A stretch of DNA of 64,000 nt, taken from the NCBI RefSeq assembly GCF_018294505.1, contig NC_057810.1, positions 703,339,622-703,403,621 on the forward strand, read 5' to 3'. Each line of letters starts with the position of its first letter. Position 1 is the stretch's first letter. This stretch comes from Triticum aestivum (lineage: Eukaryota > Streptophyta > Magnoliopsida > Poales > Poaceae). The position numbers and the translations under genes were made by a program. Below, one piece after another: positions 1-11,700 of the stretch. The notes under the pieces are model-generated. The model searched no databases, had not been told where the DNA came from, and was given only the letters and a program-made list of their open reading frames with translations.

Positions 1-296
1 GATGTACGATACTTTTTTGCAGCTAGTCATGTACAGTACGTGAAATGCATCCATGCATGTGTTTGAATGCTCTGTCCTTTGATCCAAAAGAAAAAAAATG
101 AGGAAAAGGAAGGTAGCTAGCTAGCAGTGTTGGTTTATCTTAAAAAAACAGGCAGTGTGCTGGTGCAGATACATATGTACGGACGTTGTGTACGTGCACT
201 GCTTAACGCTGCGCGTACAAATTCCTCGGAAGCGAATTAATATCGCGTGTGACAGTGGCCAGCCTGCTCACCTTGATGTTTTCACGTGCGATCGAG

Positions 297-316
297 TTAG
301 AGCAACTTTAGCGGAA
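297..316 (+). repeat. Possible PIF/Harbinger-like terminal sequence
   Basis: TTA followed by GAGCAACTTTAGC resembles the TTA target site plus GAGCA-type terminal repeat of grass PIF/Harbinger elements. The same site is present in units 2 and 3 (GAGCAACTCTAGC in unit 3). I could not find a matching inverted end downstream, so this is a weak call. Confidence 0.25.
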
Positions 317-582
317 CCCGCAAAACCCCCAGCCCGCAAAAATCCCGGCGAGTATGTAGGCTCGGCCCAATTTTCCGGTCAGAACAGAGCCCGCATACTC
401 GCCCGGCCCGTAAATTTTTTTGTCGCAGCCCGCAAACCGCCTTCACTGAGCAGTATAACTGCGGTTTCGTGACCGTTTTGCGGGTCCAAACCCTATCCCC
501 CGCCGCCGCGAGCCACCCGATTCCCCTTTCCCCTCTCGCAATTTCTCGCCGCCGACGATCACCTGCCCCGCCTCCAGCCGCC

Positions 583-1194
583 ATGTGGGGGCGAACGTGG
601 AGCTCCGACCGCGGCTCCGGCAGCAGATCCGGCCGTGAGCGCGACCCGGAGCGTGAGCGGCGCGTCCGGGCGGACGGCGCGAGGAAGCGCGGCGCCCGGA
701 GGTGGACCAACCGCGGGATGTCGCGGCCACCGAGCTTCAACCGCTGCGAGACGGCGGAGTACGACCGCCGTAGCACGTCATTCTCCTCCGCGAGATCTTC
801 CTATGTCGGATTCTCGTCGTCCTCCGGCGCAGGCTTCCTCCCCGTGAAGAGGGAGTTTTCGGACGACGAGGAGGAGCCGGAGCCGCCGGCGCCGTTCGCC
901 TTCGTCCCGGTGAAGGAGGAGCCCGAGGAGCCCGCTCCGCTCGGCCGCGACGGAGTCGTCGGGCCCGAGGACTACATCACAGACTTCGACGCCGTCGCTG
1001 CCGCCATCGCCGAGCGGAGCGTGCGCGAGGAGGCGGAGCGCCGGCGCCACGCCGAGGAGCTCGAAGCCCTCCAGTGGCTGCAGGCGGTCGCCGCCAACGC
1101 CGTCGCCAACGACAAGGCTGAGGAGTGGCGTCGCATCCGCGCGGAGCAAGCGGCAAAGTACATCGACCTGTGCAGCTCTGGCGAGGAGGATTGA
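583..1194 (+). CDS. Small repeat-borne protein of unknown function (203 aa), intact copy
   Basis: I do not recognise a named family. The start is the ATG in the context gccgccATGtgg, a good plant initiation context; the frame is open further upstream, but that part reads like a GC-rich leader. Residues 1-45 are basic and Arg/Ser/Gly rich. Residues 85-120 alternate VKRE and VKEE sites with acidic and proline-rich stretches. Residues 135-190 are Ala/Glu/Arg rich and likely helical. The C terminus reads YIDLCSSGEED. The two VK-x-E sites fit the SUMO-attachment consensus and the C-terminal YIDL plus Ser/acidic tail resembles a SUMO-interacting motif; that is inference from motifs only. Two further copies at 6142 and 23809 are broken. 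It could be a host gene caught in a tandem duplication or the ORF of an unrecognised transposon. Confidence 0.55.
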   Translation: MWGRTWSSDRGSGSRSGRERDPERERRVRADGARKRGARRWTNRGMSRPPSFNRCETAEYDRRSTSFSSARSSYVGFSSSSGAGFLPVKREFSDDEEEPEPPAPFAFVPVKEEPEEPAPLGRDGVVGPEDYITDFDAVAAAIAERSVREEAERRRHAEELEALQWLQAVAANAVANDKAEEWRRIRAEQAAKYIDLCSSGEED

Positions 1195-2639
1195 GCGTCG
1201 CTCGGCCTTCACGGCGTCGTCCATTTTGCCGCGACCTTGCAGTCGTCAGATCCGACCCCCTCTACTACTACGTATGCGCCAGATGTCCACCCATTCTATT
1301 CGTCTGCAAGGTTGACGCGAGTAAGGGGGGTCCATTCTATGAACATGCGCGTGTTAGGCAGCATCGGGATACCATTTTTCCAACATGAGAAACATGGATG
1401 CTTTTATTCTGATCCTAATGCCTGACGAGTGCCTTATGGCTGATAATCAGAACAGTCAAGTTGCGAATTGTTCTTTTTACATAACGCAATCAAATCGGAG
1501 GGAAAAGAGAGATTAGGGGCACACTATCCGATGGAGTATACCTTTTTGTCCAGCCGGGTGCTTGAGGATCATCTTTGGCTGTCAAATTCTCTTATAATGG
1601 TGCTGAGAGGGCGGCCCCCCTCACAAGTGCTATTCAGATCGGCTGCTGCTGTGACTGTTACGTTGCCAACATCGCCAATACTGCACTCGGACGCGGCGGA
1701 AATCAGAGTTTCAGTGGGTTCGTTTTGGGGGAGGCTGCTGCCGCCGCCGGGCAGATCCACAAGGGGAAACAAAGACGAGCGCACTAGTAGGCCGGTCTGC
1801 TACCTTCACCGAAGACGACTTGAATTATTAAAGGCATGGTCTGGAAGGTGCCTGTCGACGGGATCTGACAAGAACTCGAAGCCATTATCCTCCGCCATCG
1901 CCATAGCCATGATCTCGCGAGCTCGTGTGGCGGCCAAAGTTTTTTTTCCCCATGCGCCACGTGTAGGTCCCGATGTTGTTATATGTGACGGCATGCGTAC
2001 CGACAGACACAGACTACCATCCGCGTTGCCAGAATCTATGCCGCACGTCTCCGTATACTCGTGTGCAATCGAACATCCATACGTACGTTGTACGATTGCA
2101 TTCGCTGCACATCCACACGTGTCAACGACTTGTTTTTTTTTGAGACATTACATGTCAACGACTTGTTGTCTCGTGCTACCAGGACCAGGCGAGCCCGTGT
2201 GCTCTATTGCCGCACTCCGGGCCACGAGCCATGTCACCCAATTCAGGTAGTCACATCAACAACGCCTAATCTCAAACAATGCAAATAGTTCTAAGACCAA
2301 TTTAGCTAGATTTCAGTTAGCTAAATTTTGTCATGTGGTCAATCAATTTTCTGGCCTTTGGATTGTGCTTTAAGATTTGTGTAGTTTTTCTTTTTTCTGT
2401 CATGTTTTGCTGGTGATATTGGGCTGTTTGGATTTGATTGACATCTATTTTGGGTCAGTCGATTTTGTTCTTGGGCTGAATTTCGTGCGTGCATGCTGTT
2501 TTTCCATGTGTTTGCTTTTGTTTTTTGCATGTGCAGATTTTTTATTTTTCAGTTGACTTTTCTTCTTTACGTGTATTTTCGGATGTTGAGTGCGTGAAAC
2601 TGTATACATGCAAGTACTACATGTACAAATTACATTACA

Positions 2640-5420
2640 GCACGGAAACTTCACCCTTATATATTTATCCTACATATTATAAAAAGTGCATTTTGTGCTA
2701 ATTTTGCGAATTTTTATTTTTTATTTTCTTTATTCTTTAAGGGTAATACCAATGCTAATTCTTTTGTGCTATTTTTTTTGCTAATTAAATACATTTCTAT
2801 TATTGTATGTATGTATGTATGTATGTATGTATGCATGCATGCATGCATGCATGCATGAAAGAACTATACAATATGTGTGTAAATTATACTAGACTGCTAA
2901 AGTTGCATTATTATATGTGTATTCGCGGCATATTATAAAAGGTGCATTTTTCCTGCAAAGTTGTGTGCAAGTTTTTATTTGTTTTCTTTCTTCTAAGAGT
3001 AATACCAATGTCGCTAATTTATTCCCTCTTAAAAAACTTTATTTGTTTTACCATATTTAGTTTTTAATTAATTTCCTATTTTCAAGGACAATACCAATGC
3101 CACTTATTCGTTCCTTGTTTAAAAACTTTGTTTCTATGTAAAAATCAGTATTATATGTTTATTCTTAGATAACTAAAAAACTGCAATTTATGTGTAAATT
3201 GTGTGCAAATTGCATCATTATTATTTTTGAATTCCTTTCTTCATAAAGGGTGGTACCAATGCCACTATACTTCATTTCTTCTTAGAAAAAATTACTTCTA
3301 TTTTTGTGTTTGTAAGTAAGTACACACAAGTATGATACAACATGTGTGTATATTATAGTAGAGAGCAAAAATTGCACCGTATATGCTTATTTTGGGCATA
3401 TTGCAGAAGTGCAATTTCAAGGCATACATGTGTGCAAGTTATTTTTTTATTTTCTTTTTTCTTAAGGGGTTTCAGTTTCCTCTATTCAGTATTTCGTTTT
3501 GTTTTTTATATTATATTTCTTCTTAAAGGGATTCATTCTTACATAGAAAACTTTATTGTTTTGTTTTGTTTTAGTTTTTGTATTTTGTTTTCTTAAAGGG
3601 TTTCATTCTTCCATAGAAAACTTCGTTATTTTGTTTTTGTTTTTTATTTTCTTTCTTCTTAAAGGGTTTCATTCTTCCCTAGAAAACATCATTATTTCGT
3701 TTTGTTGTTGTTTTTTTATTTTCTTTCTTCTTAAAGGGTTTCAATCTTCCCTAGAAAATTTCATTATTTTGTGTTTGATTTATTTTCTTTCTTCTTAAAT
3801 GGTTTTATTCTTCCCTTGAAAAGTTTATTATTTTGTTTCATTTTAATTTTAATTGTATTTCATTTTCTTTCTTTAACAGTAATACATTTATTTTTTGCAT
3901 ATTATAACAAAGCACAATTTTTGTGTAAATTGCGTGCAAATATTGTCATTACTTGTTTTTTATTGCCTTTCTTCTTAAAGGGTACTGTCAACGTTCAATT
4001 TTTTTTATTTTCTTTCTTCTTCAAGGGTACTATTAAATGCCAGTGATTCATTTTAGCTTAGAAGGCTTCATTATTATGATTTTTTTGTTTCTATTTTTCT
4101 CTTTCTTCTTTAAGGGCATTGTCAACTCCACTAATTCATTTCTTCTGAGAAAACATCTTTTTTGTAAAAGTTCCACTAACACATGCTTATTCTTGCATAT
4201 TATAAAAAACATAATTTCTGTATATATTGTGTGCAAGTTTTATCATTATTCATTTTGTTTCTGAGGGGGTGGTGGTGGTGGGGTCGGTTGATGGTGTAGG
4301 GGTGCAACTTGCTTGAGGTTAGGCACAAGGCTAACATGTATATTTTCTTTTTACTCCGAACATGCATGCATGCAAGATTGCCTCTGACTAGCCGTATGCA
4401 TGGCTACATGCGGTGTCATGCCTTCATGCCTGTATACGCTGCAGCTTTTTTTATCTTTTCTTTTTCTGCATGTTAGTTTTTTTATGCGCGCGTGTGTGTT
4501 GTGTGCCGTGCATATGTGTGAGATTGGGATGTACCATTGATACAAGATATGGTTCAGATTATTTATTGACATTTTTGTGTGTGTTTTTATTTTTTATTTT
4601 TTGGTCGGGTTGTTTTTATTTGAATGTATAGACACAAGTATTACACAAATGAGTGTAAACTATAATAAATTGTGAAAAATCATCATTCTTATTTAGTTTT
4701 AATTTTTAGTTTTTGGTTTATTGTCTTTCTTCTTTAATTCTTTCTAGAAAATTTTCTTTTGGCGAAAATTTCACTATTATAAGTTTATTCTCGCATATTA
4801 CGGAAAGTGCAATTTTTGTGCAATTGTTTTCATTTTCTTTCTTCCGGAAGGGCAATAACAATGCCACTAATTCATTCTTCCTTAGAAAAACATCATTATT
4901 TTGATTTTGTTTTACTTTTCATTTTATTTTCTTTATTCTTTAAGGGTAATACAGAGCCATTAATCTATTTCTTCGGAGGAAACTTCCTTTTCACGGAAAT
5001 TGCACCATTATACACTTATTCTTACATATTATAAAACACGCAATTTTTGTATAAATTTTGTGCAAATTTTGTCATTACTTTTTTCTTTCTTTTTTCTTCT
5101 TAAATGGTAATACCAATGTCAGTAATTCATTCTTCCTTAGAAAAGTTTATTATTTTATTTTATTTATTAGTATTTCTATAAGGGCAATACCAAAGCCACT
5201 AATTTGTTTTCTATTAGAAAACCTTTTTTTTAGAAATTACACTATTATGTGCTTATTCTTGCATATTTAAGAAGTGCAATTTCTTTGTAAATTGTGTGCA
5301 AATTTTGGTTTAGTTTTAGTTCTATTTTATTTTCTTTCAATTATTATATGTGCTTTCTTGCATATTATAAAAAAGTACAATTTATGTGTAAAATGTATGA
5401 AGTTTTTTCACTATTTGTTT
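2640..5420. repeat. T-rich arm with degenerate internal repeats
   Basis: Two interleaved motifs recur many times: a ~62-bp block containing cttcttaaagggtttcattc and agaaaac, clearest at 3440-3830, and a longer block with gcatattataaaa followed by gtgcaattt and tgtgtaaattgtgtgcaa, seen near 2930, 3390, 3900, 4190, 4790, 5020, 5260 and 5350. Short open frames here are low-complexity Phe/Leu strings and are not genes. The same arm follows in unit 2 (19,780-23,080). Confidence 0.75.
2805..2857. repeat. Microsatellite (GTAT)n(GCAT)n, unit 1
   Basis: About 53 bp of tetranucleotide repeat. The equivalent site in unit 2 (19918-19950) is about 32 bp long, so the tract differs between neighbouring units. 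Confidence 0.9.
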
Positions 5421-6141
5421 TAATTTGCGTCAGTGAACTAACCCAAATTTAATTTTCTATCGACTAACATGCATGGGTTGTTACTAGATTGAAAATGCAT
5501 TAGTTTAGCTACCATCGATCGATGGGAGGAAGTGCATGTGCATACAGATACTTAAAGTGATGTACGATACTTTTTTGCAGCTAGTCATGTACAGTACGTG
5601 AAATGCATCCATGCATGTGTTTGAATGCTCTGTCCTTTGATCCAAAAGAAAAAAAAATGAGGAAAAGGAAGGTAGCTAGCTAGCAGTGTTGGTTTATCTT
5701 AAAAAAACAGGCAGTGTGCTGGTGCAGATACATATGTACGGACGTTGTGTACGTGCACTGCTTAACGCTGCGCGTACAAATTCCTCGGAAGCGAATTAAT
5801 ATCGCGTGTGACAGTGGCCAGCCTGCTCACCTTGATGTTTTCACGTGCGATCGAGTTAGAGCAACTTTAGCGGAACCCGCAAAACCCCCAGCCCGCAAAA
5901 ATCCCGGCGAGTATGTAGGCTCGGCCCAATTTTTCGGTCAGAACAGAGCCCGCATACTCGCCCGGCCCGTAATTTTTTTTGTCGCAGCCCGCAAACCGCC
6001 TTCACTGAGCAGTATAACTGCGGTTTCGTGACCGTTTTGCGGGTCCAAACCCTATCCCCCGCCGCCGCGAGCCACCCGATTCCCCTTTCCCCTCTCGCAA
6101 TTTCTCGCCGCCGACGATCACCTGCCCCGCCTCCAGCCGCC

Positions 6142-6752
6142 ATGTGGGGGCGAACGTGGAGCTCCGGCCGCGGCTCCGGCAGCAGATCCGGCCGTGAGCG
6201 TGACCCGGAGCGTGAGCGGCGCGTCCGGGCGGACGGCGCGAGGAAGCGCGGCGCCCGGAGGTGGACCAACCGCGGGATGTCGCGGCCACCGAGCTTCAAC
6301 CGCTGCGAGACGGCGGAGTACGACCGCCGTAGGACGTCATTCTCCTCCGCGAGATCTTCCTACGTCGGATTCTCGTCGTCCTCCGGCGCAGGCTCCCTCC
6401 CCGTGAAGAGGGAGTTTTCGGACGACGAGGAGGAGCCGGAGCCGCCGGCGCCGTTCGCCTTCGTCCGGTGAAGGAGGAGCCCGAGGAGCCCACTCAGCTC
6501 GGCCGCGATGGAGTCGTCGGGCCCGAGGACTACATCGCAGACTTCGACGCCGTCGCTGCCGCCATCGCCGAGCGGAGCGTGCGCGAGGAGGCGGAGCGCC
6601 GGCGCCACGCCGAGGAGCTCGAAGACCTCCAGTTGCTGCAGGCGGTCGCCGCCAACGCCGTCGCCAACGACAAGGCTGAGGAGTGGCGTCGCATCCGCAC
6701 GGAGCAAGCGGCAAAGTACATCGACCTGTGCAGCTCTGGCGAGGAGGATTGA
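6142..6752 (+). pseudogene. Second copy of the unit gene, frameshifted
   Basis: This copy is collinear with the intact gene at 583-1194 and starts at the same ATG. In the stretch coding for FAFVPVKEEP it reads ttcgtccggtg where the intact copy reads ttcgtcccggtg. Loss of one C near 6466 shifts the frame and gives a stop at 6469-6471. The remaining reading frame (VKEEPEE ... YIDLCSSGEED) is otherwise preserved to 6752. The lesion is a single base, so it could be recent, or a sequencing or assembly error, since the two units are nearly identical. Confidence 0.7.
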
Positions 6753-7443
6753 GCGTCGCTCGGCCTTCACGGCGTCGTCCATTTTGCCGCGACCTCGCAG
6801 TCGTCAGATCCGACCCCCTCTACTACTACGTATGCGCCAGATGTCCACCCATTCTGTTCGTCTGCAAGGTTGACGTGAGTAAGGGGGGTCCATTCTATGA
6901 ACATGCGCGTGTTAGGCAGCATCGGGATACCATTTTTCCAACATGAGAAACATGGATGCTTTTATTCTGATCCTAATGCCTGACGAGTGCCTTATGGCTG
7001 ATAATCAGAACAGTCAAGTTGCAAATTGTTCATTTTACATAACGCAATCAAATCGGAGGGAAAAGAGAGATTAGGGGCACACTATCCGATGGAGTATACC
7101 TTTTTGTCCAGCCGGGTGCTTGAGGATCATCTTTGGCTGTCAAATTCTCTTATAATGGTGCTGAGAGGGCAGCCCCCCTCACAAGTGCTATTCAGATCGG
7201 CTGCTGCTGTGACTGCTACGTTGCCAACATCGCCAATACTGCACTCGGACGCGGCGGAAATCAGAGTTTCAGTGGGTTCGTTTTGGGGGAGGCTGCTGCC
7301 GCCGCCGGGCAGATCCACGAGGGGAAACAAAGACGAGCGCACTAGTAGGCCGGTCTGCTACCTTCACCGGAGACGACTTGAATTATTAAAGGCATGGTCT
7401 GGAAGGTGCCTGTCGACGGGATCTGACAAGAACTCGAAGCCAT

Positions 7444-7446
7444 TAT
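7444..7446. repeat. CACTA-1 target-site duplication, left (TAT)
   Basis: TAT precedes the left terminus and is repeated at 18996-18998 after the right terminus; the uninterrupted unit 1 has a single TAT at the same place. Confidence 0.92.
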
Positions 7447-7479
7447 CAGTAGTAGAAAAAGGGTAAAACGTGAAGCACA

Positions 7480-7695
7480 TTAGTGCCGGTTTGTATTAGA
7501 GCCGGCACAAATGTATACATTAGTGCCGGTTCCGACGGCTAGCCGGGCCGCTCTCATTAGTACCGGTTCGTGGCTAACCTTTAGCACCGGTTCGTGCCAC
7601 GAACCGGTACTAATGAGGGTGGTGGCAGGATGTTGTCAGTCTGGGCCCTCTCCAGCACCTTTAGTACCGGTTCGTGCCACGAACCGGTACTATAG
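7480..7695. repeat. CACTA-1 left subterminal palindromes
   Basis: Several copies of the motif TAGTACCGGTTCGTG and its complement. The best is a palindrome with 15-bp arms (7662-7676 and 7678-7692) around a single C. In En/Spm elements such subterminal arrays are bound by an element-encoded protein; that role here is inferred. Confidence 0.85.
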
Positions 7696-7704
7696 GTCCT
7701 CCTG

Positions 7705-7712
7705 CATATAAA
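7705..7712 (+). promoter_or_regulatory. Putative TATA box for the left CACTA-1 genes
   Basis: CATATAAA lies 12 bases after the last palindrome arm and is followed by a pyrimidine-rich leader (ctcttcctcttctccc). Position and context fit a plant core promoter driving the small ORF and TNP2. Confidence 0.5.
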
Positions 7713-8360
7713 CCCTTCGTCCAGCTCGCTCTGTTCTTCCCCCTTTCCCCTCTCTTCTCCTCTCTAATCTTCCTCTTCTCCCCTCGAGCTCATCACACAT
7801 TTTGCTCAAAATTTGTCAAGATTTGAAGGCCCCCATCCATTCAAGTGATCATAAAGGTTAGCAACTTTGTCTTTTCATCTCTCATTGCTAGATTAGCTCT
7901 TGCAATGCTTTATATAGTTATTAATTTGTGAGTTTAGTAATTTGGGAGGAAATATATATATGTGCTAGTATTTGATTTATATGCAATTTGAGGTCAAAAT
8001 AACACTTAGTTTGCATATGTAGGTGTGGTTTACTTAGTGCCTTCTAAATCTCCGTCGTAACCACCGTCGATCGCCCGCATCGTCCCGTCGCCGGCACCAC
8101 CTTGTGGTGAGCCTCTTGTTCATGAAATTTTATATAAAAAATTGATGTTTGTGTGATTTGGATATATAGTTACTCGTATAATAATTATTTTACCCGTACG
8201 TTATTTGTTATACATAGTGCCATGGTTTTGATATCCGTCCCCGTCGGCCCTCGTCCTTGTTATGATTCGGATGTGGTATATTCTCTTTTAGAACTATTTG
8301 TTGCATTTCGTCTTTATGACAAATTATGCCCATCAAGTTGACATAGATATTTTTATCTAG

Positions 8361-8666
8361 GAGGTATGTGAACCGGAAATTCCAACCGACCCTATTGTCG
8401 AGAGGTTAAATTTAGTTGAAAGAGAAAACGAGTACTTGAAAGAAAAATTGAAAAGAATTGAGGGGGAGAAGATGGAATTGGAGTTGCATGTTGCCGATGT
8501 CGTCGATGATCACAAGATCAAGAAGGAGAAAATGCGCTTGAAGATTAGAAAGATTAGAAAATATGCCATCGATAGTGAGGCTTGGTATCATTATGCTGTT
8601 GGATCAATTGTTACCTTAGTTGCGATCTTGATCGCATTTGTTGTTGCATTTAAATGCTTTAGCTAG
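8361..8666 (+). CDS. Last exon of a small coiled-coil/membrane protein inside CACTA-1
   Basis: After a likely acceptor (tttttatctag) the frame opens at GAGGTATGTGAACC and runs about 100 residues to TAG. Residues ~12-60 are rich in Glu, Lys and Leu with heptad-like spacing (ERLNLVERENEYLKEKL), a probable coiled coil. Residues ~80-98 (AVGSIVTLVAILIAFVVA) form one hydrophobic segment long enough to span a membrane. It ends 89 bp before the transposase ATG on the same strand. Upstream exons are likely between 8030 and 8300, but I could not fix their borders. I do not recognise a function. It is open despite damage elsewhere in the element. A tail-anchored topology is inferred from the segment lying at the C terminus. 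Confidence 0.55.
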   Translation, partial: EVCEPEIPTDPIVERLNLVERENEYLKEKLKRIEGEKMELELHVADVVDDHKIKKEKMRLKIRKIRKYAIDSEAWYHYAVGSIVTLVAILIAFVVAFKCFS

Positions 8667-8755
8667 AGAGTTATTTGTTTGTTGCATTTAAGTGTTGTAT
8701 GAACTTTATGTATGAACTTGTATTAATTTGGTCTATTCGGTGTTGTGTAATGAAG

Positions 8756-11700
8756 ATGAGCCGACAATGGATGTACGATGACCGATGCTCTCCCCAGTTC
8801 GTTGAGGGCGTGCATACTTTTCTGCTTGCGGCTGAGGCAAACAAGCGGGCGGATGGTTTTATGCCTTGTCCATGTGCTGGCTGTAAGAATGGTCGCAATT
8901 ACTCTACGTCAAGAACCATTCACGTCCACATGTTTGAGTCCGGTTTCATGCCCCACTATAATGTTTGGACCAAGCACGGAGAAAGAGGGGTTATGATGGA
9001 AGACAATGAAGAAGAAAAGGATGACGACAACTATCTTGGCCATGGGTTCCCTGAATACGATGATACAACAATGGGGGAAGAAGCTGAGCCGGTAATGCGG
9101 GAAGAAGCTGAGCCGGCAATGCGGGAAGAAGCTGAAGAAGAGGCATCAGATGAGCCCGTTGATGATTTAGGTCGGGCCATTGCCGATGCAAAGAGAAACT
9201 GCGCAAGTGATTTGGAGAAGAAGAAGTTGCAGCGCATGTTAGAGGATCACAAAAAATTGTTGTACCCGAATTGCGTAGGTGACAAGAAAAAGCTGGGCAC
9301 CACACTAGAATTGCTGCAATGGAAGGCAGAGAATGGTGTATCTGACAAGGGATTTGGAAAGTTGCTGGTAATGACAAAGGATATGCTTCTAAAGGACAAC
9401 GAATTGCCCGAGAGTACGTACGAAGCAAAGAAGGCTGTCTGCCCTCTAGGGTTAGAGGTGCACAAGATACATGCATGCCCTAATGATTGCATCCTCTACT
9501 GCGGTGAGTACGAGGATTTGAACGCTTGCCCGGTATGTGGTGCATTGCGCTATAAGATCAGCCGCGATGAGCATGGTGATGTCGAGGGCGAGCGCCCCAG
9601 GAAGAAGATTCCTGCCAAGGTGATGTGGTATTCTCCTATAATACCACGGTTGAAACATTTGTTCCAAAACAAAGAGCATGCCAAGGCGATGCGGTGGCAC
9701 AGAGAAGACCGTAAGAAAGACGGAAAGTTGAGAGTACCCGCTGACGGGTCGCAGTGGAGAAAAATCGAAAGAAGAAAGTACGGGAAGGAGTTTGCAGATG
9801 ACGCAAGGAGCGTATGGTTTGGTCTAAGCGCAGATGGCATTAATCCTTTTGGGGAGCAGAGCAGCAACCATAGCACCTGGCCTTTGACTCTATGTTTGTA
9901 TAACCTTCCTCCTTGGTTGTGCATGAAGCGGAAGTTCATTATGATGCCAGTGCTCATCCAAGGCCCTAAACAACCCGGCAACAACATTGATGTGTACCTA
10001 AGGCCATTAGTTGAAGAACTCTTACAACTGTGGAATGGAACAGGTGTACGTGCATGGGATGAGCACACACTGGAAGAATTTGACCTAAAGGCATTGCTAT
10101 TCGTGACCATCAATGATTGGCCTGCTCTCAGTAACCTTTCAGGACAGACAAACAAGGGATACCACGGATGCACGCACTGTTTGGATGATACCGACAGTAT
10201 ATATTTGAATAGTTGTAAGAAGAATGTGTACCTGGGACATCGTCGATTTCTTCCGGGCAGGCATCCCGTAAGAAAGAAAGGCAAGCATTTCAAAGGTGAG
10301 GCGGATCACCGGACGAAGCCTCGCCACCGTACTGGTGCTGATGTACATGATATGGTCAAGGATTTGAAGGTGATATTTGGAAAGGGTCCTGGCGGACAAC
10401 CTGTTCCAAAGGACGCTGACGGACGTGCACCCATGTGGAAGAAGAAATCTATATTTTGGGACCTGCCATATTGGAAAGACCTAGAGGTCCGATCCGCAAT
10501 CGACGTGATACACGTGACGAAGAATCTTTGCGTGACCCTGCTTGGCTTCTTGGGCGTGTATGGGAAGACAAAAGATACACCTGAGGCACGGGAGGACCAG
10601 CAACGTATGCACGGAGAAGACGACATATACCAGGGTCATGCAAGCTACGCTCTTACCAAAGAAGAGAAGGAAATCTTCTTTGAATGCCTGCTCAGTATTA
10701 AGGTACCGTCTGGCTTCTCGTCGAATATAAAGGGAATAATAAACATGGCAGAGAAAAAGTTCCAGAACCTAAAGTCTCATGACTGCCACGTGATTATGAC
10801 GCAACTGCTTCAGGTTGCATTGAGGGGGCTTCTACCGGAAAACGTTCGATTAGCCATTGTGAAGCTATGTGCATTTCTCAATGCAATCTCTCAGAAGGTA
10901 ATCGATCCAGAAATCATACCAAGGTTACAGAATGATTTGGTGCAATGTCTTGTCAGTTTCAAGTTGGTGTTCCCACCATCCTTCTTCAACATCATGACAC
11001 ACGTCCTAGTTCACCTGTGCAAAGAGATTAACGTTTTGGGTCATGTATTTCTACACAATATGTTCCCCTTTGAGAGGTTCATGGGAGTCTTAAAGAAATA
11101 TGTTCATAACCGTGCTAGGCCAGAAGGAAGCACCTCCAAGGGCCATCAAAATGAGGAGGTCATTGAGTTTTGTATTGACTTTATTCCTGACCTTAAGCCG
11201 ATTGGTGTTCCTGAATCGCGGCATAAGGGCAGACTGGATGGAAAAGGCACGCTAGGAGGGGAACAAATAATATGTATGGACGGACATTCTCTCACTGAAG
11301 CACACTACACAGTTCTACAGAATTCCGCCTTGGTGGCTCCGTATATGGATGAACACAAGAATTTGCTACGCTCCAAACACCAGGAGCGGTCTGATGACTG
11401 GATTACACGTGAACAAACCAGGAGTTTCGCCAGCTGGTTGCAGACACGTACCATGCATGACACCTCTATTGAAGATGACCTGTACTCTTTGTCCCAGTTA
11501 CCATCTTCGAATATAATGACTTTCAAAGGGTACGAGATAAATGGTAATACATTTTACACGATCGCCCAAGATAAGAAGAGCACCAACCAAAACAGTGGTG
11601 TCCGCTTTGATGCAGAAACCAAGACGGGAAAGGAAACATATTATGGTTATATACAGGACATATGGGAACTTGACTATCGACGTGGTTTAAAGGTCCCTTT

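Larger units (their letters stand above)
1..5558 (+). repeat. Tandem segmental unit 1 (~5.56 kb)
   Basis: The first bases of the window (gatgtacgatacttttttgc) recur at 5559 and at 23226, and the sequence that follows runs nearly base for base in parallel, so this is one full period of a tandem repeat. The unit holds a GC-rich small gene, a mixed-composition stretch to about 2.3 kb and a T-rich repetitive arm to about 5.5 kb. The left boundary is set by the window edge, so the true phase of the repeat is unknown. From 1195 to 2640 I see no supported gene. Confidence 0.9.
5559..7446 (+). repeat. Tandem unit 2, left part (interrupted by CACTA-1)
   Basis: Sequence parallels 1-1888 with only scattered substitutions and single-base indels. 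It stops at ccattat, where CACTA-1 begins, and resumes at 18996. The last three bases, TAT (7444-7446), are the target-site duplication. Confidence 0.9.

Noticed and set aside
1468..2250. Open frame of ~260 codons after the small gene in unit 1
   Set aside because: It has no ATG start (opens on TTG), other frames on both strands are equally open, and the unit 2 equivalent is ended by the CACTA insertion. Composition gives no protein-like pattern.
4262..4290. G-quadruplex-like gagggggtggtggtggtggggtcgg
   Set aside because: G-rich, but mostly two-G runs; weak and present only as part of the duplicated unit, with no promoter context.
3342..5270. Many Phe/Leu-rich small ORFs in the T-rich arm
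   Set aside because: Low-complexity translation of T-runs; they follow the DNA repeat, not a protein.
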